Assembly: GCF_030317145.1 (NCBI RefSeq) | Contig: NZ_JASZYE010000002.1 | Span: 806,001-870,000, forward strand | Reading direction: 5' to 3' | Length of the DNA stretch: 64,000 bases | From: Variovorax flavidus | GTDB lineage: Bacteria > Pseudomonadota > Gammaproteobacteria > Burkholderiales > Burkholderiaceae_C | Shown: piece after piece, positions 43,636-51,966 of the stretch | Layout: each line of letters begins with the position of its first letter | Numbering within the stretch: the stretch's first letter is position 1 | The notes under the pieces: generated by a model | What the model was told of the DNA's origin: nothing | The model's database searches: none | The model's input: only the letters and a program-made list of their open reading frames with translations | Program-made: the position numbers and the translations under genes

Positions 43636-44100
43636 CTAGGTATGTTTGTACTTGCGAACATCCTCCGGAGAAGGGACGCTGTCCCTCCGCCGGTAGAGCG
43701 CCGCGTGGTCTTCCGTGTAGATGCCCAAGGGCCCGGCGCGAACCTCTTCCGCGCGAAGCAGATCCGGATTCTTCAGATAGACGAATGCCTCGACGGCATC
43801 GGCGGAAGGTGCCTGGGCCTCTTGCACCCTCACGCGAACGCGTTCGTAGCCGTCGGGCTTGCCAACGCGCTCCAGCGCATCCATCCGCTCCAGTCCCGCG
43901 TCGGTCACTTCGAACAGTTGTCCCTCGACGCGCAGCCCTTGCCCCGGACTGTTGATCATCCACGGCGAATGGCGCTCGCCGACGAGATGGAAGGGATAGC
44001 GGTCTTCGGTGACGAAGTTGCCGGCGATGCGAACGCCGGTGTTCACCGCGCTGTTGGGGAATCCCTCCTTGAGGGTGCCGAAGACGAAAACGAGATGCAC
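43636..44100 (-). CDS. Gamma-glutamylcyclotransferase (AIG2-like) family protein
   Basis: 154 aa from a GTG at 44100, chosen because GGAG stands 6 nt before it. The family start LVFVFGTLKEGFPN is intact, with the later blocks RVEGQLFEVTDAGLERMDALERVG and GYERVRVRV. These proteins release 5-oxoproline from gamma-glutamyl amines or act as small-molecule binding folds; the exact substrate is unknown. An in-frame upstream start at 44133 exists without a good ribosome site. Confidence 0.8.
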   Translation of the reverse strand: MHLVFVFGTLKEGFPNSAVNTGVRIAGNFVTEDRYPFHLVGERHSPWMINSPGQGLRVEGQLFEVTDAGLERMDALERVGKPDGYERVRVRVQEAQAPSADAVEAFVYLKNPDLLRAEEVRAGPLGIYTEDHAALYRRRDSVPSPEDVRKYKHT

Positions 44101-44203
44101 GTGGACTCCGAAGCTGGACCTGGCGAAAAGCATACATTCGATGCGCAGAACGGCGAGGCGCCGAATACTTTTCTTCGTGGATAAGCGCGACTAGGATGAA
44201 GCG

Positions 44204-44761
44204 ATGAAGACCCAGTACTACACCGCCTGCAGCCTGGATGGCTTCATCGCCACGGAGGACCATTCACTGGAATGGCTGTTCCCGCTTGGCGATATCAACG
44301 ACACCAGCTATCCCCGCTTCATCCAGGGCGTGGGTGCTCTCGCGATGGGCTCGTCGACGTACGAGTGGATGCTGCGTCACGTCGTCAAGCCGGGGACGAA
44401 GGATCAGAAGGCGTGGCCCTACGCGCAGCCCACATGGGTGTTCAGCAGTCGCGAACTTCCCGCCGTGCCCTCGGCGGCTATCCACTTCGTTCGAGGTGAC
44501 GTCAAGCAGGTGCACGAGGCAATGGTGCTGGCCGCCGGAGGCAAGAACGTCTGGATCGTCGGCGGTGGCGACCTGGTCGGTCAATTCCATGACGCCGGGT
44601 TGCTCGACGAGATCATGGTTCAGGTCGGGTCCGTGACCCTGGGCTCGGGCAGGCCATTGCTTCCCCGTCGCATCGTGTCGCCGTCCCTGCAACTCACGGA
44701 TGCAAGGCGTGTCGGGCCGGGCTTTGCCGAACTCACCTACTCGGTGCCAACGAAGCGGTAG
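44204..44761 (+). CDS. RibD C-terminal / dihydrofolate-reductase-like protein
   Basis: 185 aa of the RibD-C fold. YYTACSLDGFIATEDHSLEWL at the N-terminus, GALAMGSSTYEWMLRH and NVWIVGGGDLVGQFHDAGLLDEIMVQ match dihydrofolate-reductase-like oxidoreductases that use NADPH. The natural substrate of such lone proteins is not known. AGGA stands 7 nt before the ATG. It is divergent from the AIG2-like gene. Confidence 0.87.
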   Translation: MKTQYYTACSLDGFIATEDHSLEWLFPLGDINDTSYPRFIQGVGALAMGSSTYEWMLRHVVKPGTKDQKAWPYAQPTWVFSSRELPAVPSAAIHFVRGDVKQVHEAMVLAAGGKNVWIVGGGDLVGQFHDAGLLDEIMVQVGSVTLGSGRPLLPRRIVSPSLQLTDARRVGPGFAELTYSVPTKR

Positions 44762-44780
44762 CCAGGTCGGAATCGGCGAG

Positions 44781-45173
44781 CTATCGGCCCACGGTCGACA
44801 TCACCGTCGCCCTGCACCTCGGCTGCTCGGCGGGAGGCAGCACGCTGCAATTGGCAAGGGCGCGTCGCTGCATGTCGCTCAGCCGGGGCTGATTGCGGCG
44901 CGGGGGAGGGGGCTGATTCCAGTGACGCGGCGGAGGGCTGTTCCAGTGGTGCTGAGGAGGGGGGCGATGCCAGTTCTGGTTGTGATTCCACCGGCGACCG
45001 TGGCCGCGCTGCCAACCCCTGTCCCACATGCAGCGCTCGAAATTCACGCCACGCCGGTCGCACGCCCTGAGGTCGCGATCGAACTGGGGACTGTTGTGCC
45101 ACTGGGCAAAGGCGGACCCCGCAGACATGAGCCCTGCGACCGCCAGGAGGATGGTCAGGATCAGCTTCTTCAT
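44781..45173 (-). CDS. Secreted His/Trp/Pro-rich small protein
   Basis: 130 aa. A clear signal peptide (KKLILTILLAVAGLMSAGSAFA) is followed by a DRDLRACDRRGVNFERCMWDRGW segment, then a low-complexity stretch (about 57-98) rich in His, Trp, Asn and Pro with repeating WNxPPP units. A C-terminal helix with two Cys (NCSVLPPAEQPRCRATVM) follows. The His-rich part could bind metal. No family was recognised. The start at 45173 is the only sensible one in a much longer open frame. Confidence 0.72.
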   Translation of the reverse strand: MKKLILTILLAVAGLMSAGSAFAQWHNSPQFDRDLRACDRRGVNFERCMWDRGWQRGHGRRWNHNQNWHRPPPQHHWNSPPPRHWNQPPPPRRNQPRLSDMQRRALANCSVLPPAEQPRCRATVMSTVGR

Positions 45174-45302
45174 GGCGTCGAATATTGCACCCGCATGCCG
45201 ATTGCGCAAGGCGGGCCGACAGGCGCGGGTATGACCTCGCTGTTGCCCATGCACCGATCGGAGTAAGGTCGCTCGCCGGTTCATTCTCGATTGGAGCCTG
45301 CC

Positions 45303-47165
45303 ATGGCACACCTGCCAGAAATCGGCATCCGCAGCCACGACGACGTGGCGCGCGTCGAGTCGGAGATGACGCTCGACGAACGCCTGCCCGAACGCAGCAT
45401 CCTGGACGTCTTCGTTTCCGCCGCCGCCCGCCAGCCCGAGCGCACCGCGCTCACGATGCTGATGACCGGGGCGCCCGACGAGCAGGCACGCCGCGTCAGC
45501 TATCTCGAACTCCTCGGACTGATCCGGCGCGCCGCCAACCTGTTCGCGACGCTGGGCGGCCCGCGCCCCGGTGTGGCCTACATGCTGCCCAGCCTGGTCG
45601 AAACCCATGCGACGCTGTGGGGCGCCGAGACCGCGGGCTACGCGGTGCCCATCAACTTCCTGCTGCAGCCCGCGCACATCGCCGGCTTGCTGAAAGCCTC
45701 CGGCGCTCGCGTGCTGGTCGCGCTGGGCCCGCATCCGGTGCTGGACATCTGGCAGAAGGCTCTGGCCCTGCGCGAGGAACTCCCGGGGCTCAAGCTGCTG
45801 CGCGTGTCGCCGCCTGGCACGCCTCTCGAAGATGGCGTGATCGACTTTCATGCGGCGCTGATGGCCCAGCCCGACGATCGGCTGGTGTTCGGCGCGCCGG
45901 GCCGCGATGGCGACGTGGCAGCCTACTTCCACACCGGCGGCACAACGGGCGCGCCCAAGCTGGTGTCGCACACGCACCGCAGCCAACTGGTGGCCGCATT
46001 GGGCGGTGCCATCCTCGGCGACATGCGGCCGACCGACACCCTCACGGCCACGCTGCCGTTGTTCCACGTCGGCGGCACCATCTTCTGCGGCCTGAGCGCT
46101 TTCATGGCCGGCATGGGGCTGCTGGTGATGTCGCCCGGCGGGCTGCGCAATCCGGCGATGGTGCAGGGCTTCTGGCGCCTCGCGGCCCAGTACCGCGCCA
46201 CGCTGGTGGGAGGCGTGCCCACTTCGGTGGGTGCCCTGCTGGACGTGCCGCTGGCGGACGCCGACATCAGTGCCGTCCGCGCCGGCTTCTGCGGTGCCGC
46301 GTCGCTGCCGACCGCGGTGGGCGAGCGCTTCAGGCAGGTCACCGGCCGCGGCCTGTTCGAGGTGTACGGCATGACCGAGGCCTCGGGCCTGATCGCCATC
46401 GACTCGGTGGCCGGCACTGGCGGCATCGGCTCAGTCGGCTGGGCATTGCCCTATACGCGCGTCGTCGTGCGGCGGCTGGAGGCTGGCGGCGGGCTGGGGC
46501 CGGCTTGCGAGACCGGCGAGGTCGGCGTGATTACCGTCTCCGGTCCTCATGTGTCGCCCGGCTACCGCAATCCGGAACATGACGCCGGCGTCTTCGAAGA
46601 CGGTGTGCTCAACAGCGGCGACCTGGGCTACACCGATGCGGCCGGACGCATCCACATCGCCGGCCGCGCGAAGGATCTGATCATCCGCAGCGGCCACAAC
46701 ATCGATCCGCTGATGATCGAGAACGCCATGGCTTCCCATCCCGCGGTGATGCTCGCCGCGGCGGTGGGCGTGCCCTGCGCCTACGCCGGCGAGCTGCCGG
46801 TGTGCTACGTGGCGCTTCGTCCTGGCGCCAGTGCCACCGAGGCGGAACTGCGCGAGCATGCGGAGCGCACGATCGGCGAGCGCCCGGCGTGGCCGAAGCA
46901 GATCCATGTCGTCGAGGCCATCCCGCTCACCTCGGTGGGCAAGATCTACAAGCCCCAGTTGCGCTGCGATGCCGCGGCACGCCTGGTCGCAAGCTTGGTG
47001 CGCGAACAACTCCGGCTGCCCGATGCGGAGGTGCAGGTGATCGAAGGCGGCCGCCGCGGGATGATGGTCAGCGTGACCCTGCCGGCGACTGCCCGGGCGT
47101 CGGCGCCCCTGGTCGCGAAGGCCCTGGCGGACTACCTGTTCGAGGCGCGCGTCGCAGTGGGCTGA
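45303..47165 (+). CDS. Acyl-CoA synthetase (AMP-forming)
   Basis: 620 aa ANL-superfamily ligase. AMP-binding P-loop YFHTGGTTGAPKLVSHTH, YGMTEASG, and the hinge GDLGYTDAAGRIHIAGRAKDLIIRSGHNI with catalytic Lys in TSVGKIYKPQL. The enzyme would make an acyl-CoA from a carboxylic acid, ATP and CoA; chain specificity is not readable. The extra C-terminal stretch (about 555-620) is longer than usual. GGAG lies 6 nt before the ATG at 45303, which I prefer to the TTG at 45291. Confidence 0.9.
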   Translation: MAHLPEIGIRSHDDVARVESEMTLDERLPERSILDVFVSAAARQPERTALTMLMTGAPDEQARRVSYLELLGLIRRAANLFATLGGPRPGVAYMLPSLVETHATLWGAETAGYAVPINFLLQPAHIAGLLKASGARVLVALGPHPVLDIWQKALALREELPGLKLLRVSPPGTPLEDGVIDFHAALMAQPDDRLVFGAPGRDGDVAAYFHTGGTTGAPKLVSHTHRSQLVAALGGAILGDMRPTDTLTATLPLFHVGGTIFCGLSAFMAGMGLLVMSPGGLRNPAMVQGFWRLAAQYRATLVGGVPTSVGALLDVPLADADISAVRAGFCGAASLPTAVGERFRQVTGRGLFEVYGMTEASGLIAIDSVAGTGGIGSVGWALPYTRVVVRRLEAGGGLGPACETGEVGVITVSGPHVSPGYRNPEHDAGVFEDGVLNSGDLGYTDAAGRIHIAGRAKDLIIRSGHNIDPLMIENAMASHPAVMLAAAVGVPCAYAGELPVCYVALRPGASATEAELREHAERTIGERPAWPKQIHVVEAIPLTSVGKIYKPQLRCDAAARLVASLVREQLRLPDAEVQVIEGGRRGMMVSVTLPATARASAPLVAKALADYLFEARVAVG

Positions 47166-47177
47166 GGATCACGGCGA

Positions 47178-47888
47178 CTAGCGGACATTGACGAAATACT
47201 GGATCGTGAAGGTGACCCCGTCCGGGCAGGGATTGCCCAGCACGTCGCACCATGGCGGCAATGCGTCGCCGGTCACGCTGGCCGAAATCTCGATTACGTG
47301 CTGGCCTCTTTTCAGGGGTCTCACGAAAGCGGCCGAAGTCAGGTAGCCGGTGCCACCGCCATCGGGCAGAGGCGGCACCTTCACCGCCACGATGTAGCGC
47401 TCGTCGAGCGGGAAATCGTGCCCGTCGATGGTGATGGTCGAAAACTTCAGGCCGAGCTGCCTGTGCGAGAAAACATAGCGCAGCACGGATTCACGGTCGC
47501 TCACGTTGGGGAACGTCCCGATCACCGGCGGCGAGTTGTCGCTGAGGAACACCGGCACATAGAGGATCGTGTTTCTCGTCACGTTGAATGTGTTGGTGGA
47601 AGTGCCGAACAACATCTGGAACTTGGACGATCCATCCACCAGCGCCGGTGGCGGCCCCGAGTGATCCGTCACGTTGAAGGCGGCAGTGATCCTGGCGAGA
47701 TCCTCCAGCGAATAGCCGAAAGGCTCTGCCCTGGCAGGCAAGACGCCGGAGCCACCGAAATCGGGTTTCGCGTTGCGGAACTGATCCATGTTCCCCGCCA
47801 TCGCCGGCAGCAGACCGTGGAGTGCGCCAACAAGCATCACCAGCAATGCCGACCGCCAGTGGCGGCGTAGAGACGAATATGTGTTCAT
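47178..47888 (-). CDS. Secreted hypothetical protein, 236 aa
   Basis: A signal peptide (SALLVMLVGALHGLLPAMAG) is followed by a mostly beta mature protein with segments NTFNVTRNTILYVPVFLSDN and DFPLDERYIVAVKVPPLPDGGGTGYLTSA. Two Cys near the end (WCDVLGNPC) could form a disulfide. No family was recognised. It is convergent with the acyl-CoA synthetase (12 bp apart). Confidence 0.68.
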   Translation of the reverse strand: MNTYSSLRRHWRSALLVMLVGALHGLLPAMAGNMDQFRNAKPDFGGSGVLPARAEPFGYSLEDLARITAAFNVTDHSGPPPALVDGSSKFQMLFGTSTNTFNVTRNTILYVPVFLSDNSPPVIGTFPNVSDRESVLRYVFSHRQLGLKFSTITIDGHDFPLDERYIVAVKVPPLPDGGGTGYLTSAAFVRPLKRGQHVIEISASVTGDALPPWCDVLGNPCPDGVTFTIQYFVNVR

Positions 47889-48337
47889 GAGGAAATCTCC
47901 AGAGCGTGACAAGGCGCACGCAAGCCCACCCGGTGCGGATGAAGTCGACCTTCAATGATTTCCCTCGGATTGCTTCTTGAACTTCGAGCGCGTCGATTCG
48001 CCGGCAGGCGATCACGCTGTCACGCGCTCATCGCGCCACCGGTGCCGGTAGCGCGCGCCGCGCGCCGATTGCCAGCGGCTTGATCGGCCGCTTCGTTCGA
48101 GTGGCTTGGCGGACAGATCCCACGTTGTTCTTGCGTTGTCTTCGTTGCCCCACCCACCCTGTGCGCGCAGTCAATTTAGGCGCCGGTCAATGGGCTGTCA
48201 ATGTCTCAGTGCGGTGACAGGTAAGGGCCCCAAACCAGTGCTTCGCACCACTCCTCATTGAATGGACGCTTGCACCTTCGCCCTTGGCTTGGAGCTCCGT
48301 GCGGGCGCCAGATGAAGCGTCGCGCAAAGTTCGGCCG
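47889..48337. other. 449-bp intergenic stretch without a recognisable gene
   Basis: No convincing coding frame, RNA gene or mobile-element end was seen. GTCAA occurs three times within about 35 bp near 48171-48205. The region would hold the promoter of the secreted protein at 47178 and the 3' end of the SMP-30 transcript. Confidence 0.5.
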
Positions 48338-49222
48338 CTAGCCCACCGCGCCGAACATCGCTTCGGGCAGGCCCTTCACGCCGACGTCCACCGCCAGCAG
48401 CGCGCCTGCCAGCGGCTCGTTGGCGAGCACCTCTGGCGCGATCATCTTCGTTGCCGTGGTGATGTAGAGCGTGCTCAGGTCCGGGCCGCCAAGACACACG
48501 CAGGTGGGGTTGGTCACCGGAAGCTCGATCACGCGGTCGACCTTGCCGGCAGGCGTGTAGCGGATCACGCGATGGCCTGCGAACACTGCATTCCAGACGC
48601 ATCCGTCGCTGTCCACGCAGGCGCCGTCCGGCCTTCCTTTTTCGTTCGAGTAGTCGGCGAACACCCGGCGATTGGACAGGGCGCCATCGTCGGGGTCGAG
48701 GTCGAAGGCCCAGATCTTGAAGCGCCGCGTGTCCGACATGTACAGCGTCCGGTCGTCGGGCGAAATCGTGACCGAATTGGTCACGATGATGTCGTTGAAA
48801 AGCCAGTGCGCGACGCCCGACGGCTCCACGCGATAGAAGCTGCCGAGCGGCTCCCGGATGGCCGCATCCATGGTGCCGATCCACAGTCGACCGCGCCGGT
48901 CGCATCGGCCATCGTTGAGTCGCGTGCCCTTGTCGGCGGATTCCACGTCGACGATGCGCTGCACCCCCGAAGTCGGCGGGTCGAAGCGGTAGAGGCTGTT
49001 GTCGAGCCCGACGACGAACCCGCCTTCGCGATGCAGCGCGAGGCTCCCCGCGAAGGTGCTGTCGAACGGATGCACCTCATGCTTGCCGGTGCGCTCGTCG
49101 AAGGACTGGAGCCTGGGCCGCTCGATGTCGATCCACCAGATCTTCTCGCTGCGCGGGCACCACAAGGGTGTCTCGCCCAACTGGTCTCGGGCGTTGATGA
49201 GGACGCGTACGTTGCTTGGCAT
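48338..49222 (-). CDS. SMP-30/gluconolactonase-family protein
   Basis: 294 aa six-bladed beta-propeller of the SMP-30/LRE family. Metal-site residues: Glu17 (LGETPLWCP), the Asn of GTRLNDGRCDRRGRLWIG, an Asn in NDIIVTNSVTISPD and the Asp of RPDGACVDSDGCVWN. These enzymes hydrolyse sugar lactones to aldonates with a divalent metal. A sugar-oxidation role would fit the Gfo/Idh/MocA dehydrogenase 1.2 kb away and the aldonate cluster at 30-38 kb, though no shared operon links them. Confidence 0.9.
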   Translation of the reverse strand: MPSNVRVLINARDQLGETPLWCPRSEKIWWIDIERPRLQSFDERTGKHEVHPFDSTFAGSLALHREGGFVVGLDNSLYRFDPPTSGVQRIVDVESADKGTRLNDGRCDRRGRLWIGTMDAAIREPLGSFYRVEPSGVAHWLFNDIIVTNSVTISPDDRTLYMSDTRRFKIWAFDLDPDDGALSNRRVFADYSNEKGRPDGACVDSDGCVWNAVFAGHRVIRYTPAGKVDRVIELPVTNPTCVCLGGPDLSTLYITTATKMIAPEVLANEPLAGALLAVDVGVKGLPEAMFGAVG

Positions 49223-49393
49223 GGAGCGGATGGTCCCATAGCTGGCGAAATCCGGCAGCAGTGCACAGCAAGCGGTGCGCGCGCATGAGCGGCGAGCCTC
49301 GTTCGCGCCCGTAACAATCTCGAACGCCTCCCACCCCTCGATTCATGCGACGCTGCGTGCGTCGGGCTGGCGACGACGCCAGGAGGTGATTCG

Positions 49394-50392
49394 ATGGTGA
49401 CCATGGCTTGGAGTCGACGTCGCGTGCTGGAACTTGCTGCCCTGGCTGCTCCCTTGGGCGCGTCGTCGGCACAGACGGCCAGGGCCGGTTCACGGCGCAT
49501 CGGCGTGCTGTGGTTGGGCGGCGAGTCGACAGTCTTCGGGCCTGTTTCGAGGCAAGGTTTCTTTCGCGATGGCCTTCGCCGGTATGGATGGATCGAAGGG
49601 CAGAACCTGACGATCGAATCGCGCTACGTCGGTACGGGCCTGAATCTGTCCACGCCCGTGGAGCAGCTTCTCTCGGCGAAAGTCGATGTGATCGTCGCCA
49701 TGGCGTCGCCGATCGCGCTGGCCGCCAAGGACATGACCGCGTCGGTCCCCATCGTGTTCGTGGTCTTCGGTGATCCGGTGGAGTTCGGACTGATCGACAG
49801 CCTGGCACACCCAGGCGGCAATCTGACAGGCATCTACATGCCCACGGCCGAGCACGCCGGAAAGCGGCTGGGCCTGCTGCATGAGGCCGTGCCCGGCAGC
49901 ACGCGGATCGCAGTGCTCAAGTTTCCCAACTCACGGGCTCGCCTCGAGACCCGAATCACCGAAGCAGCGGCGGGAAAGCTGGGGGTCGAGCTGGTAGACG
50001 TGAAGGTCGATGCCATCTCGGAACTCGAGCCGGCGCTCATCGCGTGCAAGAAGTCCGGCGCAACGGCAGTCACCATCCTTGCGGAGCCGCGCGCAAGCGT
50101 CAATCTGGGACGGATCGCGGAAGTGTCTCTTGCGCAAGGGCTGCCGTCCATCGCGGGCTACGCCGGCTTCGCGTGGCTCGGTGGCTTCATGGCGTACGGT
50201 GCCGATGGTCACGAAGGCTTCATTCGCGCGGCCTACTTCGTCGCCAGGATCCTGCAGGGCGAGCGGCCCGCGGACCTGCCGGTGGAGCAGAGTACCAAGT
50301 ACGTTCTGGCCCTGAACAAGAAGACCGCCAGAACGCTTCGCATGCGCTTCCCCAAATCCCTGATTCAATACGCGGACTTCGTCATTCCGTAA
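49394..50392 (+). CDS. ABC_sub_bind-type substrate-binding protein
   Basis: 332 aa. The N-terminus has RRRVLELAALAAPLGASSAQ, possibly a Tat signal. Family blocks: RRIGVLWLGGES, DGLRRYGWIEGQNLTIESRY, VDVIVAMASPIALAAKDMT, VPIVFVVFGDPVEFGLIDSLAHPGGN and RPADLPVEQ (ABC_sub_bind, PF04392). Related proteins bind small organic ligands; no permease or ATPase is adjacent, so it may be an orphan receptor. The ribosome site AGGAGGTGA is a full match to the 16S tail. It is followed 10 bp later by the dehydrogenase gene. Confidence 0.9.
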   Translation: MVTMAWSRRRVLELAALAAPLGASSAQTARAGSRRIGVLWLGGESTVFGPVSRQGFFRDGLRRYGWIEGQNLTIESRYVGTGLNLSTPVEQLLSAKVDVIVAMASPIALAAKDMTASVPIVFVVFGDPVEFGLIDSLAHPGGNLTGIYMPTAEHAGKRLGLLHEAVPGSTRIAVLKFPNSRARLETRITEAAAGKLGVELVDVKVDAISELEPALIACKKSGATAVTILAEPRASVNLGRIAEVSLAQGLPSIAGYAGFAWLGGFMAYGADGHEGFIRAAYFVARILQGERPADLPVEQSTKYVLALNKKTARTLRMRFPKSLIQYADFVIP

Positions 50393-50402
50393 AGAAGGAA
50401 AA

Positions 50403-51464
50403 ATGAAATCCACCCCCGAACAAGAGATCCTGCGCATCGGCATCCTGGGCTGCGCGAACATTGCGAGGCAGTTCACGCGTGACGTCGCGTCCAGCACCAT
50501 GGTGCGTGTGGTCGCGGCGGCCAGCCGGAACGCGGAGACCGCCGCCGCATTCGCGAAGGCCCAAGACATCGGCCGCCATCATGGAAGCTACGAGGCATTG
50601 CTTGCCGATCCGGATGTCGATGCGATCTACGTCCCGCTTCCCAACAGCCTCCACGCCGAATGGGCGATCAAGGCAGCGGAGGCGGGCAAGCACGTGCTGT
50701 GCGAGAAGCCGCTGGCGCTGGGCGTGGACGAAGCCAGGGCCATGTTCGACGCAGCGCGGCGTCACAAGGTGATGCTGCTGGAGGCCTATCCCTACTATTT
50801 CCAGCCGCAGACCGGCGCGATGCTCCAGCTCATCCGGGATGGCGCGATCGGCAGCGTGCGATCCGTTCAGGCCAGCTTCGGATTCCTGTTGGCCAATGCC
50901 CAGACCAATATCCGGATGAAGCCCGAACTCGGCGGCGGCGCCTTGCTGGACGCGGGGAGCTATCCGCTGAGCCTGATCCGGCTCGTCATGGGCTGCGCGC
51001 CCGTCCGGGTCCAGGCTGATGCGAGCTGGGCGGAGAGTGGCGTGGACATCAGCATGATGGCGACGCTGCACTATGCCGATGGCCGGCGTGCTCAACTCTC
51101 GTGTGCCATGGACGTCGCCAACATGCGGCACGCGACCATCGCCGGCTCCGCCGGCACGCTCGAAACCGAATTCCTGAATCACACCAGTGCGTCCGCGACG
51201 GGCGACGCATTCGGGTACTTGACGAGCCAGTTGCGCCTGCGCCGCGGCACGGCCAATTCCGTCCCGTTCGAGACCATCAAGGCAGGCGCCGGAAGCGGCT
51301 TCCGGTTTGCGGCCGAAGCCTTTGCGGACGTCGTGGGTCGCCTGGACTACGACGCGATCGAGCGAGCCGCAGCAGCCAGCGTCGACAACGCCGCGACCCT
51401 CGAGGCATTGCTCCGGAGCGCCCGAAGCAACCAGGTTGTCGAAGTGCCTTCTACGAGTCGTTGA
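50403..51464 (+). CDS. Gfo/Idh/MocA-family dehydrogenase
   Basis: 353 aa. The NAD(P) fold has IGILGCANIARQFTRDVA, the EKP motif is CEKPLALG, and ALLDAGSYPLSLIRLVMG belongs to the C-terminal domain. The family oxidises sugars, inositols and related polyols. It is coupled to the ABC_sub_bind protein (10-bp gap). Its last 14 bp overlap the convergent cupin gene. Confidence 0.93.
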   Translation: MKSTPEQEILRIGILGCANIARQFTRDVASSTMVRVVAAASRNAETAAAFAKAQDIGRHHGSYEALLADPDVDAIYVPLPNSLHAEWAIKAAEAGKHVLCEKPLALGVDEARAMFDAARRHKVMLLEAYPYYFQPQTGAMLQLIRDGAIGSVRSVQASFGFLLANAQTNIRMKPELGGGALLDAGSYPLSLIRLVMGCAPVRVQADASWAESGVDISMMATLHYADGRRAQLSCAMDVANMRHATIAGSAGTLETEFLNHTSASATGDAFGYLTSQLRLRRGTANSVPFETIKAGAGSGFRFAAEAFADVVGRLDYDAIERAAAASVDNAATLEALLRSARSNQVVEVPSTSR

Positions 51465-51870
51465 CGGTCTCGTGGTCAGCGGGCAGGAGGATTTCGAGCA
51501 ACTCGCAGTCCTCCGACCAGCCGACGACGGTGTGGCGAATGCCGGGCGGCTGGACCCAGCTCGAACCGGCGACCAGTCGCTGTGGTCCGATGCCCTCGAA
51601 GTCCGTCTCGAACCACCCCTTTAGGCAGTAGACCATCTGGAACTGCACGTTGTGATGATGCCGCTGGCTGAGCTCTGGCCGGAAGGGCGCGGTCATGCGG
51701 ATCACATGGGCTTCAGCCAACCCGTTCGTCGCAGCAGCGACCCCCAGATCGCGATAGGACGAGTAGTCCCGCAAGCCACCGGTCCTGAAGTCCGCCTCGG
51801 TGTGGTGGCTGATGACAAAGCGCTGCGGCGCATCGCGAAGCGGAAGGTCCATCTGGTTCTCCGAAATCAT
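51451..51870 (-). CDS. Cupin-domain protein
   Basis: 139 aa with one cupin barrel. Motif 1 is RHHHNVQFQMVYCLKGWFE, with three His and a Gln that could bind metal. Motif 2 is SWVQPPGIRHTVVG. DYSSYRDLGVAAATNG begins the domain. It is a small cytoplasmic protein that may bind or isomerise a sugar or acid. It overlaps the end of the convergent dehydrogenase gene by 14 bp. Confidence 0.85.
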   Translation of the reverse strand: MISENQMDLPLRDAPQRFVISHHTEADFRTGGLRDYSSYRDLGVAAATNGLAEAHVIRMTAPFRPELSQRHHHNVQFQMVYCLKGWFETDFEGIGPQRLVAGSSWVQPPGIRHTVVGWSEDCELLEILLPADHETVNDS

Positions 51871-51966
51871 CGTGGAACCGTAATTTGATCGCCAATGCGA
51901 TGCGGCGCAAGAGCGCAGAGCGTGGCGAGCACCAGCAGGCCTTCAAGGAAGATCACGACCCTCCGC

